A program made the position numbers and the translations under genes. A stretch of 64,000 nt of DNA from Parvularculaceae bacterium (GTDB lineage: Bacteria > Pseudomonadota > Alphaproteobacteria > Caulobacterales > Parvularculaceae), in NCBI GenBank assembly GCA_021776475.1, contig JAJFFV010000005.1, forward strand, positions 186,001 to 250,000. Direction: 5' to 3'. The notes under the pieces were generated by a model. The model searched no databases. It had not been told where the DNA came from and was given only the letters and a program-made list of their open reading frames with translations. Numbering within the stretch: the stretch's first letter is position 1; each line of letters begins with the position of its first letter. Below are positions 1-8,714 of this stretch, piece by piece.

Positions 1-91
1 ATTTTCGCGCCCACAACCCGCGCCAAAGAAGGCTGCTTAATTGTTCAGCTGCTGCTCCATGCGTTGAACACTGACCATAAAGGAATACGCC

Positions 92-877
92 ATGACTGAT
101 CTTAAAGGCAAAACGGCTGTCATCACCGGCTCCACTTCCGGCATCGGCCTTGGCTTCGCGCAAGGCCTTGCGCAGGAGGGTGTCAACATTGTGATGAACG
201 GGTTTGGCGATGCTGACGAAATTGAGGCAAATCGCAAGGCACTGGAGGGGCATGACATAAAAGCTGTTTACGATGGCGCCGATATGACCAGACCTGACCA
301 AATTGGCGCTCTGATCGGCAAAGCAAAAGCGACATTCGGCACGATTGATATTCTGGTGAACAATGCCGGTATTCAGAAAGTCTCGCCGATTGAGGATTTC
401 CCGGATGATAAGTGGGACGCGATCATCGCGATCAATCTCTCATCCGCTTTTCACACGATCAAACATACCGTTCCGATCATGAAAGACCAGGGACATGGGC
501 GGATCATCAATCTTGCTTCTGTACACGGCCTTGTCGCGTCACCGTTCAAGTCAGCCTATGTGGCAGCCAAACACGGTATTATTGGACTAACCAAAACCGT
601 CGCCCTGGAAGTGGCCGAGTTTAGCATTACCTGCAATGCGATCTGCCCCGGCTATGTGGCAACCCCGCTGGTCGCCGGCCAGATTGCCGATACGGCAAAA
701 GCGCGTGGCATGACTGAACAGCAGGTCCAAAACGATGTCATGCTGAAGGCTCAGCCAACCAAGAAATTCATCACCTATGACAACCTTAACGGTCTTATTG
801 TTTATCTGTGCTCAGATGCAGGGAGCGGCGCTAACGGGGCATCGTTTACGGTCGACGGCGGCTGGGTTGCGCAGTAA
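92..877 (+). CDS. bdhA: 3-hydroxybutyrate dehydrogenase (SDR family)
   Basis: Classical short-chain dehydrogenase of 261 residues that would oxidise D-3-hydroxybutyrate to acetoacetate with NAD in the cytosol, the last step of polyhydroxybutyrate use. Visible are the Rossmann glycine motif TGSTSGIG near residue 12, NNAG near 90, the catalytic Ser in INLASVHG and the YVAAK Tyr/Lys pair near 155-160. The C-terminal NGASFTVDGGWVAQ ending is typical of this family. The ATG is preceded by AAGGAA. A patatin-like gene follows by 32 bases, so the two may be cotranscribed. Substrate is inferred from overall similarity to known 3HBDH enzymes; the SDR call itself is secure. Confidence 0.93.
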   Translation: MTDLKGKTAVITGSTSGIGLGFAQGLAQEGVNIVMNGFGDADEIEANRKALEGHDIKAVYDGADMTRPDQIGALIGKAKATFGTIDILVNNAGIQKVSPIEDFPDDKWDAIIAINLSSAFHTIKHTVPIMKDQGHGRIINLASVHGLVASPFKSAYVAAKHGIIGLTKTVALEVAEFSITCNAICPGYVATPLVAGQIADTAKARGMTEQQVQNDVMLKAQPTKKFITYDNLNGLIVYLCSDAGSGANGASFTVDGGWVAQ

Positions 878-909
878 GCTCAAACGGCGGGTCTGTCGAA
901 GGGAACGAC

Positions 910-1968
910 GTGCCAAACAGTAATTCAAAGAGGATTGATATCGCCCTGCAGGGCGGCGGGTCTCATGGCGCCTTTGCCTGGGGCGTGCTCGATTACCTTC
1001 TGGAAGACGGCCGGCTTCAATTTGCCAGCATAACCGCAGCTTCGGCTGGCGCGATGAATGCCACTGTCATGACCTATGGTCTTGGCACCGGCGGACCGGC
1101 GCAAGGTCGGGCGTGTCTTGAGAATTTCTGGCGCGATGTCAGCCAGTCGCAGTTTAGTTTCGATGCCCTCAAGCCATCTATCCTCGATGATATGTTTCCG
1201 CATATTCAAGAGGCTAAGGAGTGGATGTCCTATCTGATGATGGGCAGTTTTACCCATGCGGTATCTCCTTATCAGTTCAACCCGATGAACATCAATCCGC
1301 TTAAAGATATTCTGCTGAAGAATGTAGATTTTGACATTCTGCATGAATGCAATACATCGAAGCTTTATATTTCGGCGACCAATGTGCGCACCTGTAAGGC
1401 GAAGGTGTTTTCCCGCGAGGAAGTGACCGCCGACGTGGTGATGGCGTCTGCCTGTCTGCCCAACCTGTATCAGGCGGTTGAGGTTAACGGCGAATTTTAC
1501 TGGGATGGCGGTTTTACCGGCAACCCGCCCTTATGGCCTCTGTTTTATGACCGCGAAAGTCGCGACGTTCTCGTGATCATGCTGAACCCGCTCGAGCGTC
1601 AAGAAATTCCAAAGACAGCGGCTGAAATCCATAACCGGATGAACGAGATTTCATTCAACTCATCTTTGCTGAAAGAAATGCGCGCTGTTTCGTTTGTACA
1701 AAAACTGATCCACAAGGATATGCTGAAGGAGGAATTTCGCGATCACTACGTGGACATGTTATTCCACAATATTCGCGCCGATCAATATCTGCAGGATTTA
1801 TCGGTCGCAACAAAATATTCGACCGACTGGAAATTCCTGACGACCTTACGCGATCGCGGCCGCAACTCCGCTAAAGACTGGCTCAACAAGAGCTATGATA
1901 AAATCGGGATAGAATCTACGGTCAGCCTGCGCGATGAGTTTTTTGAAGCCAGCCCTGGCGGGGATTAA
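910..1968 (+). CDS. patatin-like phospholipase
   Basis: Cytosolic or membrane-associated acyl hydrolase of 352 residues, starting at GTG. The patatin signature is complete: the oxyanion-hole glycines in GGGSHGAFAWG near residue 17, the nucleophile elbow ASAGAMNA near residue 45-50, and the catalytic Asp in WDGGFTGNPP near residue 197. No signal peptide is evident. It lies directly after 3-hydroxybutyrate dehydrogenase; this pairing is common in alphaproteobacteria and suggests a role in lipid or polyhydroxyalkanoate turnover, which is inference. The lipid substrate cannot be read from the sequence. Confidence 0.9.
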   Translation: MPNSNSKRIDIALQGGGSHGAFAWGVLDYLLEDGRLQFASITAASAGAMNATVMTYGLGTGGPAQGRACLENFWRDVSQSQFSFDALKPSILDDMFPHIQEAKEWMSYLMMGSFTHAVSPYQFNPMNINPLKDILLKNVDFDILHECNTSKLYISATNVRTCKAKVFSREEVTADVVMASACLPNLYQAVEVNGEFYWDGGFTGNPPLWPLFYDRESRDVLVIMLNPLERQEIPKTAAEIHNRMNEISFNSSLLKEMRAVSFVQKLIHKDMLKEEFRDHYVDMLFHNIRADQYLQDLSVATKYSTDWKFLTTLRDRGRNSAKDWLNKSYDKIGIESTVSLRDEFFEASPGGD

Positions 1969-2119
1969 TTATTTGATTTCTGCGTCTTTGTTCTTGGTCA
2001 GCCCACAATTCCGGCTGAATTCAGTAAACGCGTTGTCCACAGATGGAAGATCCAAACCTTGCCAAGGTTGGCCATCCTGCACGTTTGCTTGACGGAAACA
2101 AAAGACGTAAGACTTGCAG

Positions 2120-3448
2120 ATGTCCAAATCCTTCGATCTGATTCTCAAAAACGGCACCGTGATCAACCATGACGGCGAGGGTCTGCGGGATGTTGGCGTG
2201 ACCGCTGGCCGGATTGCGGAAATCGGCACTCTTGGTCGTGCGAGTGCCCGTGAGACGATAGATTGTACCGGTCTTCATATCCTTCCCGGCGTCATCGATT
2301 CACAAGTACATTTCCGCGAACCCGGTAATGAGTATAAGGAAGACCTTGAAAGTGGTAGCCGCGCGGCGGTTATGGGCGGTGTGACGGCAGTGTTTGAAAT
2401 GCCCAACACCAATCCGTTGACGACCACCGCTGCTGCGATCAATGATAAACTCGCCCGCGCCACAGATCGGATGTGGTGCGAGCACGCGTTTTATGCCGGC
2501 GCGACCCACGAAAATGCCCGCGACCTGGCCGAGCTTGAGCTCCTGCCCGGCGTGTGCGGTGTCAAGATTTTCATGGGCGCTTCCACCGGCGACCTGCTGG
2601 TACCCGATGATGACGGCGTACGCGAAGTTTTGCGCCACGGCAGGCGCCGGGTGGCAATCCACTCCGAGGATGAAGAAATTCTGCGCAAAAACCAGGTTCT
2701 GGCACGACAGGGTGACTGGACTTCCCACCCCGAGGTGCGCTCGGCTGAAGCGGCATTGCGTTGTACCGGGCGACTGATCGCGATCGCTCGCGAGGTGAAA
2801 CGTCGGATTCACGTTCTGCACATTTCGACCGCCGACGAAATCCCGCTGCTCGCGGCCAACAAGGACATCGCGACCGCTGAAATTACGCCCCAGCATCTGA
2901 CGTTGGAAGGCCCTGAGGTCTATGAACGCCTCAAAGGATATGCGCAGATGAACCCGCCGATCAGAGACGCCTGGCATCGGCGGGGCCTGTGGCAGGGCCT
3001 GGCGCAAGGGGTCTTTGATGTCATCGGCTCCGACCACGCACCGCATACTTCCGAAGAAAAATCAATGCCTTACCCAGCGTCGCCGTCAGGGATGCCGGGA
3101 GTTCAAACCCTCGTACCGGTGATGCTGACCCACATCGCCGAGGGCCGGTTATCGCGCGCGCGCTTTGTTGATCTTGTCTGTCACGGGCCTAACCGGATTT
3201 TCGGCATTGCCGGCAAAGGCCGTATCGCCGCCGGTTATGACGCTGATTTTACCTTGGTAGATTTGCAGGAAAAGCGTACAATATCGAGTGAATGGATCGA
3301 GTCTACATGCGGCTGGACCCCGTTTGCTGGGATGGAATGTAAAGGCTGGCCTCGGGGGACAATCATTCGCGGCCAGCGTGTGATGTGGGACGGAGAGTTG
3401 GTTGGCACCGCGAGCGGCCAGCCGATCCGGTTCCAGGAGAGTTTGTAG
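2120..3448 (+). CDS. dihydroorotase-family amidohydrolase
   Basis: Amidohydrolase-superfamily enzyme of 442 residues, expected to interconvert carbamoyl aspartate and dihydroorotate in pyrimidine synthesis. Visible: the VHFREPG strand near residue 60, GVKIFMGAS with the lysine that is usually carboxylated, the HSEDE histidine, HVLHIST histidine, and GSDHAPH with the catalytic Asp. The first metal motif, normally HxH, reads QVH here, a variation I recall in an alphaproteobacterial clade annotated as dihydroorotase. I chose ATG at 2120; a TTG lies two codons earlier. No pyrB gene is adjacent, so hydantoinase or allantoinase-like activity remains possible. Confidence 0.82.
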   Translation: MSKSFDLILKNGTVINHDGEGLRDVGVTAGRIAEIGTLGRASARETIDCTGLHILPGVIDSQVHFREPGNEYKEDLESGSRAAVMGGVTAVFEMPNTNPLTTTAAAINDKLARATDRMWCEHAFYAGATHENARDLAELELLPGVCGVKIFMGASTGDLLVPDDDGVREVLRHGRRRVAIHSEDEEILRKNQVLARQGDWTSHPEVRSAEAALRCTGRLIAIAREVKRRIHVLHISTADEIPLLAANKDIATAEITPQHLTLEGPEVYERLKGYAQMNPPIRDAWHRRGLWQGLAQGVFDVIGSDHAPHTSEEKSMPYPASPSGMPGVQTLVPVMLTHIAEGRLSRARFVDLVCHGPNRIFGIAGKGRIAAGYDADFTLVDLQEKRTISSEWIESTCGWTPFAGMECKGWPRGTIIRGQRVMWDGELVGTASGQPIRFQESL

Positions 3449-3467
3449 AGAAGCAGTAGGGGGCTTC

Positions 3468-3941
3468 ATGCGTGCAACAAGTCTGATAGCGATTTTCTTG
3501 GCCGTGCAATTGATTTTGCCGGCAGCAGCAGGTGTCAGGGCCCCGGAACCGCAGGACGACAATCTGGCGCCGCCGGGATATAGCATTATCGCCTCCGGCA
3601 ATGCCGCGCTTTTGGTCAAGCGCACTGAAAATATTCTAATCCTCGATGTGCGATCGGCAACCGCATACGAACGCGGCCACATCAAAGATGCGGTCAATCT
3701 CGATCTTGCTGAACAGGATTTTGAGCGGCAGCTCAACAAGCTCGACAGCACTAAACCGATTCTTGTCTACAGCGATATTGATCCGCCGACCAATGAAACT
3801 CACTCAGTTTTGCATTCGGCAGGCTTTGACACGATCATTTACCTGCGCGATGGATTTCGAGGTTGGCAACTCAACAGTCTGCCGATCGAGACAGGCGGCG
3901 AGCCGTTCAGGTTTGATTCAAGCGCACGCGGGATTGACTGA
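3468..3941 (+). CDS. secreted rhodanese-like domain protein, catalytic Cys absent
   Basis: A 157-residue protein starting at ATG 3468 behind a GTAGGGGG ribosome-binding site, 19 bases after the dihydroorotase stop. An N-terminal signal peptide (hydrophobic run to about residue 20, AAAGV) sends it to the periplasm. A rhodanese fold follows: ILDVRSATAYERGHIKDAVNLD near residues 56-77 and GFRGWQL near 130. The loop that should hold the active-site Cys reads VYSDIDPPTNET, so sulfurtransferase chemistry is unlikely and a binding role is more plausible. Function unknown beyond the fold. Confidence 0.82.
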   Translation: MRATSLIAIFLAVQLILPAAAGVRAPEPQDDNLAPPGYSIIASGNAALLVKRTENILILDVRSATAYERGHIKDAVNLDLAEQDFERQLNKLDSTKPILVYSDIDPPTNETHSVLHSAGFDTIIYLRDGFRGWQLNSLPIETGGEPFRFDSSARGID

Positions 3942-3953
3942 TGTAGCAATCGA

Positions 3954-4403
3954 TTAGTTAGTTACGTCCTCATCTTCCGAGTAGTAATCATATCCTTCAA
4001 TAGTATTGAATGGTGACGCAAGGCGAGCTGTCAGAACGGTGCCCTCTTTTGCAAGCCGCCGCCGTTCCGTTTCGGTTTCCGCGCTGCAACTTTGATAGGC
4101 CGCTTTGGTAGACTGAAATCCGTTATTGAACGCCGCAACCATTTTGCTTTTTGTTGCTTCTGGCGGCTCCTCCAATGCCACAAGCTCCTTCATGCGGTCA
4201 CGAAACCGGTCCGGCAAATAATCATAGGGCTGACAGGTTATGTGCATGTGGTGCATGCGACCGAGAAGACGCGCCATTTCAACCAGTTGATCCTGGCGTT
4301 CGGCGAAAGAATAAAATTCCGGCACAGTTTCGCCGCTCCCTTCGGGTGTAACCGGCGCCGTCTGAAACAGGGCCGCCGCAATAAATAAAACCGAGTAGAT
4401 CAT
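3954..4403 (-). CDS. TIGR02301-like secreted protein
   Basis: A 149-residue protein with an N-terminal signal peptide (MIYSVLFIAAALFQTAPV). The conserved pieces LLGRMHHMHITC and FNNGFQSTKAAYQSC resemble the alphaproteobacterial TIGR02301 family of unknown function; the two Cys residues could form a disulfide in the periplasm. Its start overlaps the stop of the upstream serine hydrolase gene by four bases (ATGA), so the two are translationally coupled. The family call rests on remembered pattern, not a search. Confidence 0.68.
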   Translation of the reverse strand: MIYSVLFIAAALFQTAPVTPEGSGETVPEFYSFAERQDQLVEMARLLGRMHHMHITCQPYDYLPDRFRDRMKELVALEEPPEATKSKMVAAFNNGFQSTKAAYQSCSAETETERRRLAKEGTVLTARLASPFNTIEGYDYYSEDEDVTN

Positions 4404-5530
4404 TCAGACAACTTCGCCTCCGATTGTGATGAAGATAGGGCAAGCTGTTTTGCCAGGGTAAACAATTCCGGCTCCGCCTTTCTGAAATTGCCATCATTGC
4501 TTGTGAAGGCCATGACCATTTCCTTTTCCGGCAGAATGACCAGCAGCGCATACCACATCGTGTTGCTGCCATTGTGCCAGATCAGCTTACCATCGGCCCA
4601 GTTCCGCTCGAATACGACCCAGCCCGAGGCATAGTTCTCCAGAAACGGCGCGTGTAGCCGGCGGTATGTCTCTGTTTTCAAAAATGTGTCCCTACCAAGT
4701 TCACCGTCGAGATGGTGCTGACCGTAAACTGCCAAATCTGTGAGCGTCATATGTGCCCGCCCCGCCGGTGCCATCACTGGCGTGTTGTCGGCCCGGTCCG
4801 CCGGGTTCATGGCAGACTTGAAGCCAAATTTCAGCGCATGACCCCAAGGGTTGTCGCCATCCGGTGCGCCAAAGCCAGCACTGTCCAAACCAAGCGGCTC
4901 AAAGACCCGTTGCTGCATCAGCTCCTCATAAGGCATTTCGGTGAAGCTCTCGGCAATATGCCCGGCGATAGTCAGCCCGATATTGGAATAGAGAAATTTT
5001 TTGCCGGCGGCTGATTTTGGCGGCCTGGAGAGGATTTTGGCAATCTCCTGGCGCCTCTTGCGCACCAGTTCAGCGGCTGTCTCTGGCCAAATATACTGTG
5101 TCGTCAGAGGAAAATTGGCGGGCGCTCCTGAACTGTGGGTCAGCAGATTGTGGAGCGTCACCTCACGCCAGCCTGCGTCCATCTTGCCGGAAAGGTCGGG
5201 CAGCAGGTCCAACAGGGTACTGTCAAAGTCGACCACGCCGTCATCGACCAATAGACCCATCAAGGTGCCGGTCATTGACTTGGTAATCGAGCCAACATGC
5301 CAGAGATCGTCTTCCTGGATCAGATCACCCGTGCCCTTGCGGCGGAGGCCGTCCACTGAAAGCGCTATAACCTCTCCTTTGTGCAGAACAATGCCGCCAA
5401 CACCGACAAGCCCTGCCCGCGCACGTGCGCCAGCAAGCTGTTCATCCAGTTGCGCCTGCATGTCTTCTGCCGCGATGACCGAGGGCACGAAAACTGATAA
5501 CACAACGATAATCTTGAGCATGAACTGCAT
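4400..5530 (-). CDS. serine hydrolase, class C beta-lactamase fold
   Basis: Exported penicillin-binding-protein-like serine hydrolase of 376 residues with a signal peptide of about 20 residues (cleavage near VIAAED). Motifs of the family are present: SxxK in SITKSMTG near residue 82-85, YxN in YSNIGLT near 181, and HxG in WHNGSNTMW near 317, in place of the KTG box. Such proteins act as peptidases or esterases on cell-wall or small-molecule substrates; most are not resistance enzymes. Coupled by ATGA overlap to the TIGR02301-like gene. An alternative ATG lies three codons downstream. Confidence 0.88.
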   Translation of the reverse strand: MQFMLKIIVVLSVFVPSVIAAEDMQAQLDEQLAGARARAGLVGVGGIVLHKGEVIALSVDGLRRKGTGDLIQEDDLWHVGSITKSMTGTLMGLLVDDGVVDFDSTLLDLLPDLSGKMDAGWREVTLHNLLTHSSGAPANFPLTTQYIWPETAAELVRKRRQEIAKILSRPPKSAAGKKFLYSNIGLTIAGHIAESFTEMPYEELMQQRVFEPLGLDSAGFGAPDGDNPWGHALKFGFKSAMNPADRADNTPVMAPAGRAHMTLTDLAVYGQHHLDGELGRDTFLKTETYRRLHAPFLENYASGWVVFERNWADGKLIWHNGSNTMWYALLVILPEKEMVMAFTSNDGNFRKAEPELFTLAKQLALSSSQSEAKLSE

Positions 5531-5649
5531 ATTTGGCCTTAGAACCGAACTTTAAGGCAACTATGAGCAGCGAGCGGCCTTCTGACAAGGTGATGCTCAT
5601 GCTAACCTGAACCAGGCTGTTATTCGGCGCGCGGAACGGAGTGAGCTTC

Positions 5650-6090
5650 ATGGAATATCTGCATACTATGGTCCGGGTTTCCGACCTCGCCGCGTCGCTC
5701 GATTTCTACTGCGACAAACTAGGGCTCGTCGAAGTAAACCGGACCGACCACGAACAGGGCCGATTCAGCCTTGTTTTTCTGTGTGCACCGAACGATCGAG
5801 ACCTCGCGGAGAAACGCGATGCACCACTGCTCGAGCTAACATACAACTGGGATCCAGAGGCCTATAATGGCGGTCGGAACTTCGGCCATCTGGCATTTCG
5901 GGTCGATAATATTCATGCGTTCTGCCAGACGCTGATGGACAAAGGGGTCAGCATAAACCGTCCGCCGCGCGACGGACGTATGGCATTTGTGCGCTCCCCT
6001 GATGGCATCTCAATCGAATTGCTGCAGCGCGGCAAAGCCCTTGCGCCAGCTGAGCCATGGGCCAGCATGGAAAATATTGGAATCTGGTAG
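5650..6090 (+). CDS. gloA: lactoylglutathione lyase / glyoxalase I
   Basis: A 146-residue VOC-fold metalloenzyme that would isomerise the methylglyoxal-glutathione hemithioacetal to lactoylglutathione. It has HTMVRVSDLAASLDFYCDKLG at the start, the LLELTYN strand with a metal-binding Glu, FGHLAFRVDN with the metal His near residue 79, and SPDGISIELLQ with the final Glu near 124. I chose ATG 5650, preceded by AACGGAG, rather than the in-frame GTG at 5641 that abuts that site. It stands alone between opposite-strand and unrelated genes. Confidence 0.88.
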   Translation: MEYLHTMVRVSDLAASLDFYCDKLGLVEVNRTDHEQGRFSLVFLCAPNDRDLAEKRDAPLLELTYNWDPEAYNGGRNFGHLAFRVDNIHAFCQTLMDKGVSINRPPRDGRMAFVRSPDGISIELLQRGKALAPAEPWASMENIGIW

Positions 6091-6283
6091 AATCACATCC
6101 ACGACATCCGGTCCCAGCGCCGCTGTGCCTTGACATAATCGCCTTGCTTTCAGCGGGGGAGCACCATATCTTTCGTTCATAAGTTGCGTGAGCGGTGATT
6201 GATTCTCCGGTGCGAATGGCGGGCGTGAAAACCGGGGGTGGGGACCACGCACCGCTTATGAGAGACATTTTGGGGGAAACAGT

Positions 6284-8107
6284 ATGCAAGTTAAGTTCTG
6301 GGGTACGCGCGGATCGATTGCCGCCTCCGGAAAAAGCACACTCAAATACGGTGGCAATACGTCCTGTGTCGAGGTGCGCTCCCAATCAGGTACGTTGGTC
6401 GTTATTGACTGCGGAACCGGTGCCTACCCGCTTGGCCAACAGCTGATCTCTGAGTTTAACGGCAAAATCAGCGGCCACATGTTGATCAGCCATACACACT
6501 GGGACCATATTCAGGGCTTCCCGTTTTTTACACCTTATTTCATTCCCGGCAACGAATGGCACATTTATGGCCCGAGCGGTTTTGGCCCTTCCCTCAACGA
6601 AGCGTTGTCTGATCAAATGCAGTACACGTATTTTCCTATTTCAATGGAGTATATGGCTGCGACATTGAACTTTCACGACCTGGTCGAAGGCTCGTTCAAG
6701 ATTGGTGATATTACTGTTCGTGCACGTTATCTGAACCACCCTGCCCTCACACTCGGCTATCGCCTCGAAGCAGACGGCGTTTCACTGGTGTATTCGTGCG
6801 ACCACGAACCACACTCTCATGCCTGCGCACTTGGCCACGGAAATATTACTGGCAATGATCTTGCTCACGCTGAATTTATGGCGGAAGCGGATCTTGTTAT
6901 CCATGATTCGCAGTACGTGGCAGACGAGTACGAGAAGAAAATCGGCTGGGGCCACAGTACATACGAATATGCGTACAAAATCAGTCAGTATGCAGAAGTC
7001 AAGAAACTTCTGTTTACCCACCACGACCCTACACGGAGCGACAAGCAGATTGATACGATCGTCAAGTCCGTGCAAAAACGCATGGGTGGCAAAGGCAAGA
7101 TGAAATCATTTGCCGCCTCTGAGGGCACAACGGTCAGCCTCAAAGGGAATTCGCTGACACACAAAATCAAGTCAATGTCAGTCAAGCCGGTCCGCGATTC
7201 AGAAGTCGATGCTTTCTCGCGCCCATTGACGGCGTTGATGACACACGCCGTTCTTCTCAATTTCGGATCGCCAGAGGAAATAAAAACGGTCACCGATATT
7301 CTCAAAACCGATTCCATTAAAATGATCATTGCCAAGAACACCGAAGATGTGATGCAGGCTATCGCTTCGCAGCCGGTCTCACTCCTTGTCGCCGATATGG
7401 ATCTCGGCCTGTTCCAGCTCGACAATGTGGTCTCTGAGATCAGAAAACGGGTGGATACGGGCGGCTCCGCCCTGCCGGTCATCGCCATTTCTTCGGAAGA
7501 GCGCGGCGAGGAAGTACGGCCGGAGGAATTACAAGACTGGATTATTAAGCCGTTTTCCATCGAATATTTGCGCACGCGCATTCGGGCTGCTTTGTTGCAA
7601 CAAGCTGGCAAATGGGTGCGTGCGCCGCTGCTTAAAGGCGAAGAAGCTCGCCTCAGCGAAATTCAGCGCTTCGGCCTGATGACCCGGAAGAACGAAGAAC
7701 GCTATGACCGGATCACCCGCCTGGTTTCGTCGTATTTCGATCTGCCGATTTCATTGATTACGGTTGTCGACCTGGAAACCCAGTTCTTCAAATCGAAAAT
7801 CGGCACACCGATCGATCAAACATCAAGAGATCAATCGTTTTGCGCCCATGCAATCATGAAGCGTGAGATAATGGTTGTGCCCGACACCTTGCAGGATGAC
7901 CGGTTTGCGGAGAATCCGATGGTCCTTGGGGAGCCGCAAATCCGTTTCTATGCGGGCGTGCCGATTTCCATGCCGAGCGGACACCATATCGGCACGTTGT
8001 GTATTCTCGATACCAAGCCGCGTGATCTAACCAACAAACAACTGGATGACCTTAAAGAATTTGCAGCGATGGTCGAAGCGGAGCTTGCCCGCGAAAAGCC
8101 ACTATAG
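6284..8107 (+). CDS. metallo-beta-lactamase + receiver + GAF fusion protein
   Basis: A 607-residue cytosolic multidomain protein. Residues 1-280 form a metallo-beta-lactamase domain with HTHWDH near residue 70, a distal HP metal ligand region and HSTYEYA/FTHHDP near 225-250, similar to Zn phosphodiesterases. Residues 310-430 resemble a response-regulator receiver: acidic VADMDLG as possible phospho-acceptor and WIIKPFS with the conserved Lys. Residues 455-605 form a GAF domain (QSFCAHAI, FYAGVPI, GTLCILD). No output HTH or GGDEF domain is present, so the enzyme domain is probably the regulated output. The substrate is unknown. ATG 6284 follows GGGGGAAACAGT. Confidence 0.85.
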   Translation: MQVKFWGTRGSIAASGKSTLKYGGNTSCVEVRSQSGTLVVIDCGTGAYPLGQQLISEFNGKISGHMLISHTHWDHIQGFPFFTPYFIPGNEWHIYGPSGFGPSLNEALSDQMQYTYFPISMEYMAATLNFHDLVEGSFKIGDITVRARYLNHPALTLGYRLEADGVSLVYSCDHEPHSHACALGHGNITGNDLAHAEFMAEADLVIHDSQYVADEYEKKIGWGHSTYEYAYKISQYAEVKKLLFTHHDPTRSDKQIDTIVKSVQKRMGGKGKMKSFAASEGTTVSLKGNSLTHKIKSMSVKPVRDSEVDAFSRPLTALMTHAVLLNFGSPEEIKTVTDILKTDSIKMIIAKNTEDVMQAIASQPVSLLVADMDLGLFQLDNVVSEIRKRVDTGGSALPVIAISSEERGEEVRPEELQDWIIKPFSIEYLRTRIRAALLQQAGKWVRAPLLKGEEARLSEIQRFGLMTRKNEERYDRITRLVSSYFDLPISLITVVDLETQFFKSKIGTPIDQTSRDQSFCAHAIMKREIMVVPDTLQDDRFAENPMVLGEPQIRFYAGVPISMPSGHHIGTLCILDTKPRDLTNKQLDDLKEFAAMVEAELAREKPL

Positions 8108-8113
8108 GACCTG

Positions 8114-8551
8114 TCAGGCGCCTTCTCTTTCTTCAGCTTTTTCGAGCGCCTGTTTGGCTTGTTGTAGGGCTGTACGTGTCTTGTCCCAGGAGAGCCGATC
8201 CAATGCCTCCGAAAATGACACAAATTCAGCGGCGTCGGCATCATCTCCCGCGACAACATCGCCACTGGCCCAGCGCGCAACATAATCCACCATCAGATAA
8301 TGTCCGTCTCGATCTTCTTGTGGCAGCGCTTCGAACACATTGATCAGGCCGACCAGCTCCACTTCAATACCGGTCTCTTCCCGCACTTCGCGCCGCAGCG
8401 CTGCCTCGAGTGTTTCACCAAATTCAATTTTACCACCGGGGATTGACCAGCGACCTTTGAGCGGCGCGTTGCCACGCTTGATCAGCAAAACGTCTGGCCC
8501 CTTAAATACAATCGCCCCAACCGACGGTTTGATCATCCCGGTGTTTTTCAT
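8114..8551 (-). CDS. NUDIX hydrolase
   Basis: A 145-residue NUDIX pyrophosphohydrolase. The complete Nudix box GGKIEFGETLEAALRREVREE followed by TGIEV lies near residues 31-55, so Mg-dependent hydrolysis of a nucleoside diphosphate derivative is expected; the substrate (oxidised nucleotide, ADP-ribose or NADH type) cannot be told. It is convergent with the metallo-beta-lactamase fusion, ending six bases after it, and divergent from ygfZ. The frame remains open to 8830, but the domain begins at Met 8551 and the extension overlaps the ygfZ start, so I use 8551. Confidence 0.85.
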   Translation of the reverse strand: MKNTGMIKPSVGAIVFKGPDVLLIKRGNAPLKGRWSIPGGKIEFGETLEAALRREVREETGIEVELVGLINVFEALPQEDRDGHYLMVDYVARWASGDVVAGDDADAAEFVSFSEALDRLSWDKTRTALQQAKQALEKAEEREGA

Positions 8552-8714
8552 GAAATCGCTATAAAGATATTTGTGGCACGAGGCTACCGGACAACAGTAG
8601 AGGTGCCCGGCGTCATTATGCACAACCAAACTGCACACCAGACCGTTGTAACGGTGCCAGCTTTTATGTATGTGTTCGACCACCATCTTCCGGGGATTGG
8701 TCCAATTTAGCTCA

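Noticed and set aside
2300-3046. Long open frame on the opposite strand of the dihydroorotase gene.
   Set aside because: Shadow of the coding frame, with no recognisable motifs.
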